Positions 26,724-35,384 of a stretch of DNA of 64,000 nucleotides are shown here, in pieces. How positions within the stretch are numbered: the first letter of the stretch is position 1; each line of letters starts with the position of its first letter. The DNA comes from Roseomonas sp. (GTDB lineage: Bacteria; Pseudomonadota; Alphaproteobacteria; Acetobacterales; Acetobacteraceae): contig JADCGA010000011.1 in assembly GCA_020249265.1 (NCBI GenBank), forward strand, positions 1 through 64,000. Reading direction: 5' to 3'. Under the pieces are notes generated by a model. The model saw only the letters and a list, made by a program, of their open reading frames with translations, ran no database searches and was not told the DNA's origin. Both the position numbers and the translations under genes were made by a program.

Positions 26724-26746
26724 GGGGCCGCCTTCACGGCGGCCCC
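26724..26746 (+). other. Stem-loop after ugpB
   Basis: GGGGCCGCC and GGCGGCCCC form a perfect 9-bp stem around a 5-base loop, 10 bases after the ugpB stop. No T-run follows, so read-through into ugpA is expected. Such hairpins often protect the binding-protein part of ABC-operon messages from 3' decay. Confidence 0.65.
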
Positions 26747-26767
26747 CTCCTATCGGTATGTTTGATC

Positions 26768-26811
26768 GCATTTTCCGAGTCTCTAAGTGAGCCCACTTGG
26801 CTTGAAAATGC
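26768..26811. repeat. Dispersed palindromic repeat, copy 1
   Basis: GCATTTTC and GAAAATGC bound a 44-base element with an inner hairpin AAGTG-agcc-CACTT. A second copy of identical length lies at 61013-61056, where the inner stem is AAGCG/CGCTT: the differing bases pair with each other in both copies. This copy ends 14 bases before the ugpA ATG, next to its Shine-Dalgarno. It behaves like a REP-type element. Confidence 0.8.
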
Positions 26812-26825
26812 TCAGTTGAGGCCAC

Positions 26826-27707
26826 ATGCAGCGCAAGGCGATATTCAACAATAAACTGCTGCCCTATCTGCTGCTGGCGCCGCAGCTTGCGATCACTTTT
26901 GTCTTCTTCTTCTGGCCGGCGGGGGAAGCCGTTTGGTATTCCTTCATCCGCCAGGATGCCTTTGGCATTTCCAAACAATTCGTCTGGTTTGAGAATTTCA
27001 CGGATCTTTTCGTCGACCCGCTGTATCACCAGGTCATCATCAATACGCTGATTTTCTCGGTGGCCGTCACCGCGCTTGCCATGGGCTTGGCGCTTGGCCT
27101 CGCGGTACTGGCGGATCGGCATATTCGCGGCAAGGATGGCTATCGCACCTTACTGATCTGGCCCTATGCCGTGGCGCCGGCCATTGCCGCCATTCTTTAT
27201 ATTTTCCTGTTTCACCCTGATATCGGGCTAATCGGCCGCGCGCTGAAAGTCGCGGGGGTTGCCTGGAACTATACGCTGAATGGCAATCAGGCCATGCTGG
27301 TGGTGATACTCGCGGCGGCCTGGAAACAGGTTTCCTATAATTTCCTGTTCTTCCTGGCGGGGCTGCAATCGATCCCGCGCAGCGTGTTGGAAGCAGCCTC
27401 CATTGATGGTGCGTCCCCCCTGCATCGCTTCCGCACGGTGATCTTCCCGCTGCTGTCGCCCACTACCTTTTTTCTGCTGGTGATCAATATCACCTACGCC
27501 TTCTTTGATACTTTCGGCATTATTGATGCGCTGACCAAGGGCGGGCCGGGCAATGCCACGCAAACCCTGATCTACCGCGCCTATATCGATGGGCGGGTCA
27601 ATCTGGATCTTGGCTCATCCTCCGCGCAATCCGTGGTACTGATGATTGCGGTGATAGCGCTGACGCTGGTGCAGTTCCGCTTCATTGAACGCAAGGTTCA
27701 TTACTGA
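26826..27707 (+). CDS. ugpA: sn-Glycerol-3-phosphate ABC transporter permease
   Basis: 293 aa, six membrane helices starting '[20 protein letters not shown]'. The segment '[20 protein letters not shown]' and the EAA loop '[20 protein letters not shown]' match UgpA. It forms the channel with UgpE, whose ATG overlaps this stop by one base (TGATG). GTTGAGG lies before the start. Confidence 0.94.
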   Translation: MQRKAIFNNKLLPYLLLAPQLAITFVFFFWPAGEAVWYSFIRQDAFGISKQFVWFENFTDLFVDPLYHQVIINTLIFSVAVTALAMGLALGLAVLADRHIRGKDGYRTLLIWPYAVAPAIAAILYIFLFHPDIGLIGRALKVAGVAWNYTLNGNQAMLVVILAAAWKQVSYNFLFFLAGLQSIPRSVLEAASIDGASPLHRFRTVIFPLLSPTTFFLLVINITYAFFDTFGIIDALTKGGPGNATQTLIYRAYIDGRVNLDLGSSSAQSVVLMIAVIALTLVQFRFIERKVHY

Positions 27708-28591
27708 TGGCCGAGCCACGCAACAGCATTGCCGCCCCCATGGGCATGGCCGGCAGCAATCCCAGGGCGGATATGCTTACCCATGTTATCCTGGTGCTGG
27801 GGGTGTTGCTTTTCGCGCTGCCCATCTGGATTGTACTGATGGGCTCCACCCATGATGCCGGCACTATCGGCCGCGGCGATGTACCCTTGCTGCCGGGCGC
27901 CGAGGCGGCTGCGAATTACAGCGCGGTCTGGAACCAGGGCAATAAGCAGCGCGCTGGCGTGCCGGTTTCCACGATGATGTTCAATAGCGCCATCATGGCG
28001 CTGCTGATCACCTTCGGTAAAATCGCGATTTCCATCATCTCCGCCTATGCGGTCGCCTTCTTTTCCTTCCCCGGGCGCATGCTGTTTTTCTGGGCGATTT
28101 TCATCACCCTGATGCTGCCGGTTGAGGTGCGCATCTTCCCGACCTTTCAGGTGGTTTCTGACCTTGGCATGGTGAATACCTATGCCGGCTTGATCGTGCC
28201 TTTGATCGCTTCCGCTACCGCAACGCTTTTGTTCCGTCAATTCTTCCTGACCATCCCGGATGAATTGGTGGAAGCCGCCAAGATGGATGGCGCCGGCCCG
28301 ATCCGGTTCTTCAAGGATGTGGTTCTGCCGCTGTCCGCCACCAATATCGCCGCCCTTTTTGTCATTCTGTTCGTCTATGGCTGGAACCAATATCTTTGGC
28401 CGCTGCTGGTGACGACCTCCACCGATGTGGAAACGATCATGATCGGCATTGTGAAAATGCTGGGCTCCCAGGGCGATACGGAATGGCACCTGGTCATGGC
28501 GACAACGGTGCTGGCACTTCTGCCGCCCGTCGCAATCGTGATCCTGATGCAGCGCTGGTTCGTCAAGGGATTGGTCGAGACTGAGAAATGA
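27707..28591 (+). CDS. ugpE: sn-Glycerol-3-phosphate ABC transporter permease
   Basis: 294 aa, six helices, beginning after a hydrophilic tail with 'LTHVILVLGVLLFALPIWIV'. 'GSTHDAGTIGRGDVPLLPG' and the EAA loop 'PDELVEAAKMDGAGPIRFFK' are UgpE-like, as is 'GWNQYLWPLLVTT'. Partner of UgpA by translational coupling; ugpC follows after 9 bases. Confidence 0.94.
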   Translation: MAEPRNSIAAPMGMAGSNPRADMLTHVILVLGVLLFALPIWIVLMGSTHDAGTIGRGDVPLLPGAEAAANYSAVWNQGNKQRAGVPVSTMMFNSAIMALLITFGKIAISIISAYAVAFFSFPGRMLFFWAIFITLMLPVEVRIFPTFQVVSDLGMVNTYAGLIVPLIASATATLLFRQFFLTIPDELVEAAKMDGAGPIRFFKDVVLPLSATNIAALFVILFVYGWNQYLWPLLVTTSTDVETIMIGIVKMLGSQGDTEWHLVMATTVLALLPPVAIVILMQRWFVKGLVETEK

Positions 28592-28600
28592 GAAACCCCC

Positions 28601-29668
28601 ATGGCTGAACTCAAGCTTTCCGGCATTGTCAAAAACTTCGGCGCGGTGCGCGTGCTGCATGGCATTGATTTGACCGTGCAGGATGGGGAGATGATTGTAA
28701 TTGTCGGCGCCTCCGGCTGCGGCAAATCAACCTTACTGCGCATCGTGGCGGGGCTCGAACGCAGCACGGGTGGCACGGTGCTGATTGATGATCGGGATGT
28801 GACGGCGCTGGAACCAGCCGCGCGTGACATCGCCATGGTGTTTCAGAATTACGCGCTCTATCCCCACATGCGCGTCTTCGACAATATGGCCTATGGGCTG
28901 CGTATTCGCGGCCTTGACCGCGAAGACATCAAGCGCCGCGTTCAGGAAGCCGCCGATCTGCTCGGCCTTTCCGAATTGCTTGATCGGCGCCCGAGGGAAT
29001 TATCCGGCGGTCAACGCCAGCGCGTTGCCATGGGGCGCGCCATTGTGCGCGAACCCAAGCTGTTCCTGTTTGATGAACCACTTTCCAACCTGGATGCGAA
29101 GCTTCGCGTTGCCATGCGCGCGGAAATCAAGCGCCTGCAACGCCGGCTGGGTGTCACCAGCCTTTTCGTGACGCATGACCAGGTGGAAGCGATGACCTTG
29201 GGCGATAGGCTGGTTGTCATGCATGAGGGCCGCGCGGCGCAAATCGCCTCCCCCATGGAGATTTTTGAACGCCCTGCCGATACCTATGTTGCGGGCTTTA
29301 TCGGCAGCCCGTCCATGAATTTCCTGCCAGCCACCATCACGGAAGATGCCAAGGCGGCAACGCTTTCGGATGGCAACATCATCGCCCTGCCGGAACGCCA
29401 ATACGCCACGCGCCCGGGGCAGAAGGTCACGCTTGGTATTCGCCCGGAACATATCAGCCTGCCGGGACCGCTCCGGCTCACCACCGATCTGGTTGAACCG
29501 CTGGGTTCCGAAAGCGTGGTGCATGGCAAGCTTGCTTCCGGTGAAACCATTGCCTTGCGCCTCCCCGGTGCGCCGCCTTCCGCCGCGGTGCTGGAAATTG
29601 CGCCGCGCATCGAACATTTGCATGTGTTCGATGGTGAAACAGGCAAACGGCTGCCCCCGCCCGGCTGA
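28601..29668 (+). CDS. ugpC: sn-Glycerol-3-phosphate ABC transporter ATPase
   Basis: 355 aa. Walker A '[16 protein letters not shown]', Q-loop 'MVFQNYALYPHM', signature '[16 protein letters not shown]', Walker B 'LFLFDEPLSNLDAKLR', and the C-terminal TOBE/OB region with 'LGIRPEHISLPGPLR' typical of the MalK/UgpC group. Energises G3P import. Last gene of the operon; the convergent acyl-CoA synthetase ends only 6 bases away with no visible terminator. Confidence 0.94.
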   Translation: MAELKLSGIVKNFGAVRVLHGIDLTVQDGEMIVIVGASGCGKSTLLRIVAGLERSTGGTVLIDDRDVTALEPAARDIAMVFQNYALYPHMRVFDNMAYGLRIRGLDREDIKRRVQEAADLLGLSELLDRRPRELSGGQRQRVAMGRAIVREPKLFLFDEPLSNLDAKLRVAMRAEIKRLQRRLGVTSLFVTHDQVEAMTLGDRLVVMHEGRAAQIASPMEIFERPADTYVAGFIGSPSMNFLPATITEDAKAATLSDGNIIALPERQYATRPGQKVTLGIRPEHISLPGPLRLTTDLVEPLGSESVVHGKLASGETIALRLPGAPPSAAVLEIAPRIEHLHVFDGETGKRLPPPG

Positions 29669-29674
29669 ATAAAC

Positions 29675-31237
29675 TCACGCCTGCCCGCGTTCGATCAGCA
29701 GGCGCTTCACCTCATTCTTCGGGACCTTGCCGTAACCAGAACGCGGCAGCGCATCCCAGACCACGATTTTCGCCGGCCATTTATAGCGCCCAAGCTTGCC
29801 ATCCAGATGCGCCATCACTGCCGCGGGATCAATCACGGCACCGGCTTCGGCCACCAGCACTGCGACCCCGCTTTCGCCCCATTTCACATCCGCAACACCT
29901 ACCACGCAGGCTTCCGCTACGGATGGGTGAGTCAGCAGCGCTTCCTCCACCTCACGCGGATACACATTGGACCCGCCAGAGATATACATGTCCGAAGCGC
30001 GCCCGGTGATATACAGGAACCCGCGCGCATCCAAATGGCCAAGATCACCGGTATGGAACCAGCCGCCGGCGAAGGCCTTTTCATTTGCGCTGTCATTTTC
30101 GAAATAGCCAGCGAACACCGCAGGACCACGCACGCAAATATCGCCGGTTGCGCCTGCGGGCAGGGGCTGGTTCGCGGTATCCAGAATCGCCACCTCAATC
30201 CCCGTGCGCGGATAGCCGCAGGAACCAATCGGCATGGCAGGGTCATCTTCCAGGCTATGCCAGGCAGGCGGCAGCACGGTGATATTGCCGGTCACTTCAC
30301 CAAGGCCGAAATATTGCACCAGGCAGGGGCCGAGCTTGCTCAGCGCGTATTTCTGATCCTCCCGATACATCGGCGCGCCAGCATAGATCACATGGCGGAG
30401 CGATGAATGATCATGCGTATCCACCGCAGGGTCACGGCAGAGCGTGTTCAGAATCGTCGGCACAGTGAACATGTTTGAAACGCGATGCGTCTCAATCAAT
30501 CGCCAGGCTTCCGGCACATCAAAACGCTCGCCCGGCAGCAGGATGGAAACGGCGCCGCGCGCCACTTGCGATAGCGCATGCACACCAGCGCCATGGGAAA
30601 GCGGCGCGACCACCAAGGACGCATCATGCTCATTCAGCCCCGGCATCAGATCGGCGATATGGTTGTTGATGACAAAAGCCATCTGCCCATGGGTCAGGAT
30701 GCCGCCCTTGGGCCGGCCCGTGGTGCCGGAGGTATAGAAGAACCAGGCCGGATGATCACGATCCACATCGGCGGGAACGGCAACCGGGGCACTTTGGCCT
30801 TCCCTGATCAAATCTTCCCAAGAAAAACCGGCACCTTCGCCAATCGCGATATCCAGCATACAGGCCGGATTTTCCGCGCGGCAGGCAGCGCGGTGTTCGG
30901 GGAAGGCCACATCGAAGATCTGCGCCTTGCAGCGCGAAGACCCGGCCAGATAGGCGGCCTCTGGCGGGCTCAGGCGGAAATTCGTCGGCACCCAAACCGC
31001 GCCGATCAGCCAGCAGGCCCAAACGCCTTCGAAAATCGCGTTATTGTTGCGTGAATGGATCAGCACGCGATCGCCGGCGCCAATGCCGCGCGCGCGCAAG
31101 CTTGCAGCGGCGGCACAGGCCCGCGCCGCGATTTCCGCCCAGTTCCAGACCCTGTCACGCCAGATCAGCCCGGGGCGATCCGGCAGGCGGCGGGCGGTTT
31201 GCAGCAGCATGGTGCCCAGGTTGGAAGTAGGGATCAT
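29675..31237 (-). CDS. AMP-dependent acyl-CoA synthetase/ligase
   Basis: 520 aa from the ATG at 31237, which has AAGGAG 7 bases upstream; in-frame starts up to 31372 give an Arg-rich tail. Adenylation motifs are complete: 'WFFYTSGTTGRPKGGILTHG', 'YFGLGEVTGNITVLP', 'GGWFHTGDLGHLDARGFLYI', and the catalytic Lys in 'PRSGYGKVPKNEVKRLL'. Activates a carboxylate as acyl-AMP and then acyl-CoA. The substrate is unknown; divergent from a TRAP operon, so it may activate the acid that system imports. Confidence 0.9.
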   Translation of the reverse strand: MIPTSNLGTMLLQTARRLPDRPGLIWRDRVWNWAEIAARACAAAASLRARGIGAGDRVLIHSRNNNAIFEGVWACWLIGAVWVPTNFRLSPPEAAYLAGSSRCKAQIFDVAFPEHRAACRAENPACMLDIAIGEGAGFSWEDLIREGQSAPVAVPADVDRDHPAWFFYTSGTTGRPKGGILTHGQMAFVINNHIADLMPGLNEHDASLVVAPLSHGAGVHALSQVARGAVSILLPGERFDVPEAWRLIETHRVSNMFTVPTILNTLCRDPAVDTHDHSSLRHVIYAGAPMYREDQKYALSKLGPCLVQYFGLGEVTGNITVLPPAWHSLEDDPAMPIGSCGYPRTGIEVAILDTANQPLPAGATGDICVRGPAVFAGYFENDSANEKAFAGGWFHTGDLGHLDARGFLYITGRASDMYISGGSNVYPREVEEALLTHPSVAEACVVGVADVKWGESGVAVLVAEAGAVIDPAAVMAHLDGKLGRYKWPAKIVVWDALPRSGYGKVPKNEVKRLLIERGQA

Positions 31238-31359
31238 GCGGCGTCTCCTTCTTTTGCGGCGCCCTTCCGGCGGTTCGCGCGATGTTTCGCTTGCCTCCGG
31301 CGCTAGCCTTGGGCAAGTGGGGATATTAGTCTGGATCCAAACAAAGGGAGAAGAACGCC

Positions 31360-32412
31360 ATGAACACCCCATTCCAGGGCGCGACGCGCCGCAACCTTCT
31401 GCTGGGCGCAGGCGCGCTCGGCCTGGCCGCCCCCGCGGTTGCCCGCGCGCAGGGGCAATACCGCGCCGAGTACAAGGTCTCGGTTGTGGGCAATCGCCCG
31501 CTGCCGATCTCTGACGGCGCCTTCACCTGGGCGGAACTGGTCACGGAACGCTCCGGCGGGCGGATCAATATGAAGGTCTATCCGGGCAGCCAATTGGTCG
31601 GCGGCGATCAGACGCGCGAATTGGTCGCGATGCGCCAGGGTGTGATTGATATGGCGGTGTTTTCCACCATCAATATCTCCCCGCAAATCCGCGAAATGAA
31701 CATCTTTTCGCTGCCCTTCCTGATGCCCAATCACCGCGCTTATGACGCGATCATCAATGGCGAAGTCGGGCGCGACCTGTTCGGCACGCTCACCAGCCGC
31801 GATGTGACGCCGGTTGCCTGGGGCGAGAATGGTTTCCGCGAAATCTCCAACAGCAAGCGCGAGATCCGCAAGCCCGAGGATCTGCGCGGCCTGAAAATCC
31901 GCTTCGCGGCGGGTGCCATTTTCAGCGAAATCTATCAGGGGCTTGGCGCCAATCCGGTGCAAATGTCTTTCGCTGATCTGCAACCCGCCCTTTCCACCGG
32001 CGCGGTGGATGGTCAGGAAAACCCAGTCAATCTGTTCCTGGGCTTCCGGATGGATACGCTGGCGCAGCGCCATTTGACCATCTGGAATTACTGCGCTGAC
32101 GCGGCGATTTTTGTTGCCTCAAAGGCCGTAATGGATAGCTTCGCGCCGGCGGATCGCGATCTGGTGATTGCCTGCGCGCGTGAAGCCGCGCAGCGCCAGA
32201 TTGCGGCGGCGCGTAAGGGGCTTGGCATTGATGGCGACCGTTCCTCGATCGAGGAATGCGTCCGTCGCGGTGTGGCGGTGGCGGAACTCACGCCCGCTGA
32301 AAAGCAGGCCTTCGCCCGCGCCACACGGCCTGTCTTTGATAAGTGGGCGCAGACCGTCGGCAGCGCCTTGGTGCAAAAGGCCGAAGCCGCCATTGCGCGC
32401 GCGATTGCCTGA
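31360..32412 (+). CDS. TRAP transporter substrate-binding protein DctP
   Basis: 350 aa, AAAGGGAG before the start. Twin-arginine signal 'TRRNLLLGAGALGLAAPAVA' ends near 'ARAQG'. DctP blocks include 'VTERSGGRINMKVYPGSQLV', 'NIFSLPFLMPNHRAYDAII' and 'MSFADLQPALSTGAVDGQEN' (the last is the ligand-binding signature with a downstream Asn). First gene of a complete DctPQM operon divergent from the acyl-CoA synthetase. Not close to the DctP pair at 8.6-10.7 kb. Confidence 0.93.
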   Translation: MNTPFQGATRRNLLLGAGALGLAAPAVARAQGQYRAEYKVSVVGNRPLPISDGAFTWAELVTERSGGRINMKVYPGSQLVGGDQTRELVAMRQGVIDMAVFSTINISPQIREMNIFSLPFLMPNHRAYDAIINGEVGRDLFGTLTSRDVTPVAWGENGFREISNSKREIRKPEDLRGLKIRFAAGAIFSEIYQGLGANPVQMSFADLQPALSTGAVDGQENPVNLFLGFRMDTLAQRHLTIWNYCADAAIFVASKAVMDSFAPADRDLVIACAREAAQRQIAAARKGLGIDGDRSSIEECVRRGVAVAELTPAEKQAFARATRPVFDKWAQTVGSALVQKAEAAIARAIA

Positions 32413-32418
32413 CGCGCC

Positions 32419-32928
32419 ATGAGTGTCGAGTTGGATCCGGGGGCAAGCCTCCCGGATCCGAAAACCCGGATTCCGCTGAGTTTCGAACGTGTGCTGCTGG
32501 CGCTTGCCATGGCGGCCATGGCGCTGATTACGGCGGCCAATGTGCTGGCGCGTTACCTTACGAATGTTTCTTTTGCTATCACGGAAGAATATTCGGTGGT
32601 GCTGATGGTGGTGATCGCGCTGATCGGCACGGCACTCGCCATCGCGACGGGCCGGCATATCCGGGTTGGGTATTTTACTGATCTTATGGGGAAGCTTGGG
32701 CAACGCCGGGCGGAAATGCTGGCGCTGATCCTTGCCATTATCTGCTTTGGCTTGCTCGCCATTTTCGGCGCTAAGCTTGCTTATGATGAATATCGCTTTG
32801 AAGTGCTGTCCAATGGGCTTGGCAATCCGCAATGGCTTTACACTGGCTGGCTGCCACTGATTTCGCTGCTCGTGATTGCGCGCGCGGCGGGCCGGCTGAT
32901 CCGGCTTGCGCGCGGTGAGGATGGCTGA
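32419..32928 (+). CDS. TRAP transporter small permease (DctQ family)
   Basis: 169 aa, four helices, with 'NVLARYLTNVSFAITEEYSV' and 'TGRHIRVGYFTDLMGKLGQR' typical of DctQ. Lies 6 bases after DctP and 3 before DctM, so the three form one unit. Confidence 0.9.
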   Translation: MSVELDPGASLPDPKTRIPLSFERVLLALAMAAMALITAANVLARYLTNVSFAITEEYSVVLMVVIALIGTALAIATGRHIRVGYFTDLMGKLGQRRAEMLALILAIICFGLLAIFGAKLAYDEYRFEVLSNGLGNPQWLYTGWLPLISLLVIARAAGRLIRLARGEDG

Positions 32929-32931
32929 GCG

Positions 32932-34218
32932 ATGATCGCGACAATTTTATTTCTCGGCTTTGCCGTGCTGCTCGCGGGCGGTGTGCCGGTCGCGATTTGT
33001 CTTGGGCTTGCGGGCGCTTTCGCCATTTGGCTTGCGGATCAATCCATCATGGCGATGCCCACAAGTGTTTATGCTGGCATTGCCAAATACCCGTTGATTG
33101 CCATTCCCATGTTTGTGCTGGTGGGCAGCGTTTTTGATCGCACGGGCGTTGCATTGCGGCTGGTGCGTTTCGCGACCGCGCTGGTCGGCGCTGGGCGGGG
33201 TGCGCTTGCTTCCGTGGCCGTGCTGGTTGCGATGGTGATTGGCGGGATTTCGGGGTCAGGCCCGGCCACCAGCGCCGCCGTTGGCCAGGTGGTGACGAAA
33301 AGCATGGCGGAGGATGGCTACCCGCGCCCCTTTATCGCCAGCACCGTGGGTGCGGCGGCGGCCACCGATATCCTGATCCCGCCTTCGATTGCCTTCATTG
33401 TCTATGCCGTGCTGGTGCCGGGCGTTTCCGTGCCCGCCATTTTCGCTGCCGGCATGATCCCCGGGATTCTCGCCGGGCTTTGCATCATCGCCGCCGTGGT
33501 AATCATTTCCATCGTCAAGGATTTCGGCGGCAAGGCGCGCCAGAAGGAAGCCATTGCCGTCTGGCAAAGCTTTAAGGAAGCCTTCTGGGGCCTGCTGGCG
33601 CCGGTGGTGATCCTGGGCGGCATGCGGCTTGGGCTTTTCACGCCCACGGAAGCTGCGGTGGTTGCGGTATTTTACGGGCTCTTCATCGGCTTTTTCATCT
33701 ATCGCAGCCTGACGCTTCGCGATGTCTATGAAATGCTGGTGGAGGCTGGGGAAATCTCCGCCGTCATCCTGATCGTCATTGCCTTGGCGACGGTTTTTGC
33801 CTGGTCCACCAGCACGCTTGGCATTGTACGCCCGATTGTGGAATGGGTGGTGGGGCTTGGGCTTGGCTCGGCCGGCACACTCGCGCTGCTCACGATTTTC
33901 CTGATCATTGTGGGGATGTTTCTGGATGGCATTTCGATCTTCCTGATCCTGCTACCGTTACTGCTGCCGATTGCCGCTGCCTTTCAATGGGATTTGACCT
34001 GGTTTGGCGTGGTGCTGACCATGATGATCGCGATCGGGCAATTCACGCCGCCCATGGCGGTGAACCTTATGGTTTCCTGCCGGATTGCGGGCGTTTCCAT
34101 GGAAAGCACCGTACCTTGGGTGATCTGGCTGGTGCTGGCCATGTTGCTCTCGGCCGTGGCCGTCATGGCCGTGCCGGATTTGGCGCTGTGGTTGCCGCGC
34201 GTGATGGGGCTTGGCTAA
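32932..34218 (+). CDS. TRAP transporter large permease (DctM family)
   Basis: 428 aa, about 12 helices. Shows 'PLIAIPMFVLVGSVFDRTGV', 'IGGISGSGPATSAAVGQVVT' and 'ATDILIPPSIAFIVYAVL', all DctM hallmarks. Ion-coupled permease of the operon. The convergent Bug gene ends 8 bases downstream. Confidence 0.93.
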   Translation: MIATILFLGFAVLLAGGVPVAICLGLAGAFAIWLADQSIMAMPTSVYAGIAKYPLIAIPMFVLVGSVFDRTGVALRLVRFATALVGAGRGALASVAVLVAMVIGGISGSGPATSAAVGQVVTKSMAEDGYPRPFIASTVGAAAATDILIPPSIAFIVYAVLVPGVSVPAIFAAGMIPGILAGLCIIAAVVIISIVKDFGGKARQKEAIAVWQSFKEAFWGLLAPVVILGGMRLGLFTPTEAAVVAVFYGLFIGFFIYRSLTLRDVYEMLVEAGEISAVILIVIALATVFAWSTSTLGIVRPIVEWVVGLGLGSAGTLALLTIFLIIVGMFLDGISIFLILLPLLLPIAAAFQWDLTWFGVVLTMMIAIGQFTPPMAVNLMVSCRIAGVSMESTVPWVIWLVLAMLLSAVAVMAVPDLALWLPRVMGLG

Positions 34219-34226
34219 GCAAGCCC

Positions 34227-35195
34227 CTACCCAAGCCTCAGCCCAAGTTCCTGCACGGTCTTCCGCTCATCCTCATAATGCGCGGCAGCCGCCACGGCGT
34301 AATCGGCACTGTTCAAATAACGCACCGGCATATCGAAGCGCGCAATCACGGCCAGATGCGCGGGATCAAATAACGCTTCCTTGAAGGCATCATGCAGCAC
34401 CCGCACCACGCCGGGGTCCATGCCACGCGGGCCGCCAATGCCATAGGTGCTTTCACCCAATACGTCATAGCCAACCTCCCGCAAGGTGGGCACACTCGGA
34501 AAGCGCGTTGCCCTTTCGCTCATCCATACGACCAAGGGCCGCACACGCCCTTCCAGCGCCATATCCGCCCAAGCGCTGGTTTCCGCCGAGAAATGAATAT
34601 CGCCCGCCAATAGCGCTTGCAGATTGGGCGCAGCGCCGCGGAAGGGCACCGTGACCCAATCGATACCAGCCATCCGCGCGAGCCGCGTCATTTGAATATC
34701 GGTCGTATTGGCGCCCGGCGTACCGTAATTGAACTTGCCCGGATTGGCGCGCGCATCGGCCAGCAGTTCCTGCATGGTTCGCCAGGGTGCATCGCGGCGC
34801 ACCACCACACCGCCCATATAGCCCACCAGTCGGATGATCCAGGTGAAATCCTGCATCGGGTCCCATTGCGGCCTTTCCTGCATCAGCGGCATGCGAAAAC
34901 TGCCATTGGACATTTGCGCGAGTGCATAGCCATCCGGCCGCGCCTCCCGCGCCAGGAATTGCGCCGCAAGAGACCCACCTGCGCCCGGCTTGTTTTCGAC
35001 AATGATCGGCTGGCCAAGCCGCTTTGCCGCCTGTTCGCACAAGGCGCGCATCTGGATGTCGGTGGCCCCGCCCGGCGTCCATGGCACCATCACGCGGATC
35101 GGCTTATCCGGAAACCGCCCCTGCGCCAGCGCGGGTGTCGCCAGCGCCCCAGCCAAGCCTGCCATCACGGCGCGGCGCCCCAACAGCATGTCCAT
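34227..35195 (-). CDS. Bug/TctC-family periplasmic binding protein
   Basis: 322 aa from the ATG at 35195 with GGAGGA just upstream; the ATG at 35300 gives an odd N-terminus. Signal 'MLLGRRAVMAGLAGALATPA' precedes 'RFPDKPIRVMVPWTPGGATD', the Bug ligand-loop region. 'GTPGANTTDIQMTRLARMAG' and 'TVPFRGAAPNLQALLAGDIH' fit the family. Orphan receptor with no TctAB genes beside it. Confidence 0.91.
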   Translation of the reverse strand: MDMLLGRRAVMAGLAGALATPALAQGRFPDKPIRVMVPWTPGGATDIQMRALCEQAAKRLGQPIIVENKPGAGGSLAAQFLAREARPDGYALAQMSNGSFRMPLMQERPQWDPMQDFTWIIRLVGYMGGVVVRRDAPWRTMQELLADARANPGKFNYGTPGANTTDIQMTRLARMAGIDWVTVPFRGAAPNLQALLAGDIHFSAETSAWADMALEGRVRPLVVWMSERATRFPSVPTLREVGYDVLGESTYGIGGPRGMDPGVVRVLHDAFKEALFDPAHLAVIARFDMPVRYLNSADYAVAAAAHYEDERKTVQELGLRLG

Positions 35196-35298
35196 GATCT
35201 CCTCCCGTTTCTTTTCAGGAGGGTTAAACGAACCTATCTGCCAAAGGCGAGTATTTTTTGGCGCCTCAAACGCGATCCCACTACCGCCCCATGCACGC

Positions 35299-35336
35299 AA
35301 AAAAATACCGTGATCAGCGGCAACCGATCACGGTAT
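35299..35336 (-). terminator. Intrinsic terminator of the Tim44-like gene
   Basis: Read on the minus strand: ATACCGTGATC, 10-base loop, GATCACGGTAT, then a run of seven T. It lies 49 bases after the stop of the gene at 35385-36341 and is a textbook 11-bp hairpin terminator. Confidence 0.88.
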
Positions 35337-35384
35337 CGCAAAACATGAAACCGGCACGGCTTGCGCCATGCCGGCTAAGCAACG

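Noticed and set aside
27701-28660. 319-aa minus-strand frame over ugpE
   Set aside because: His/Gln/Gly-rich antisense shadow; ugpE is clear on the other strand.
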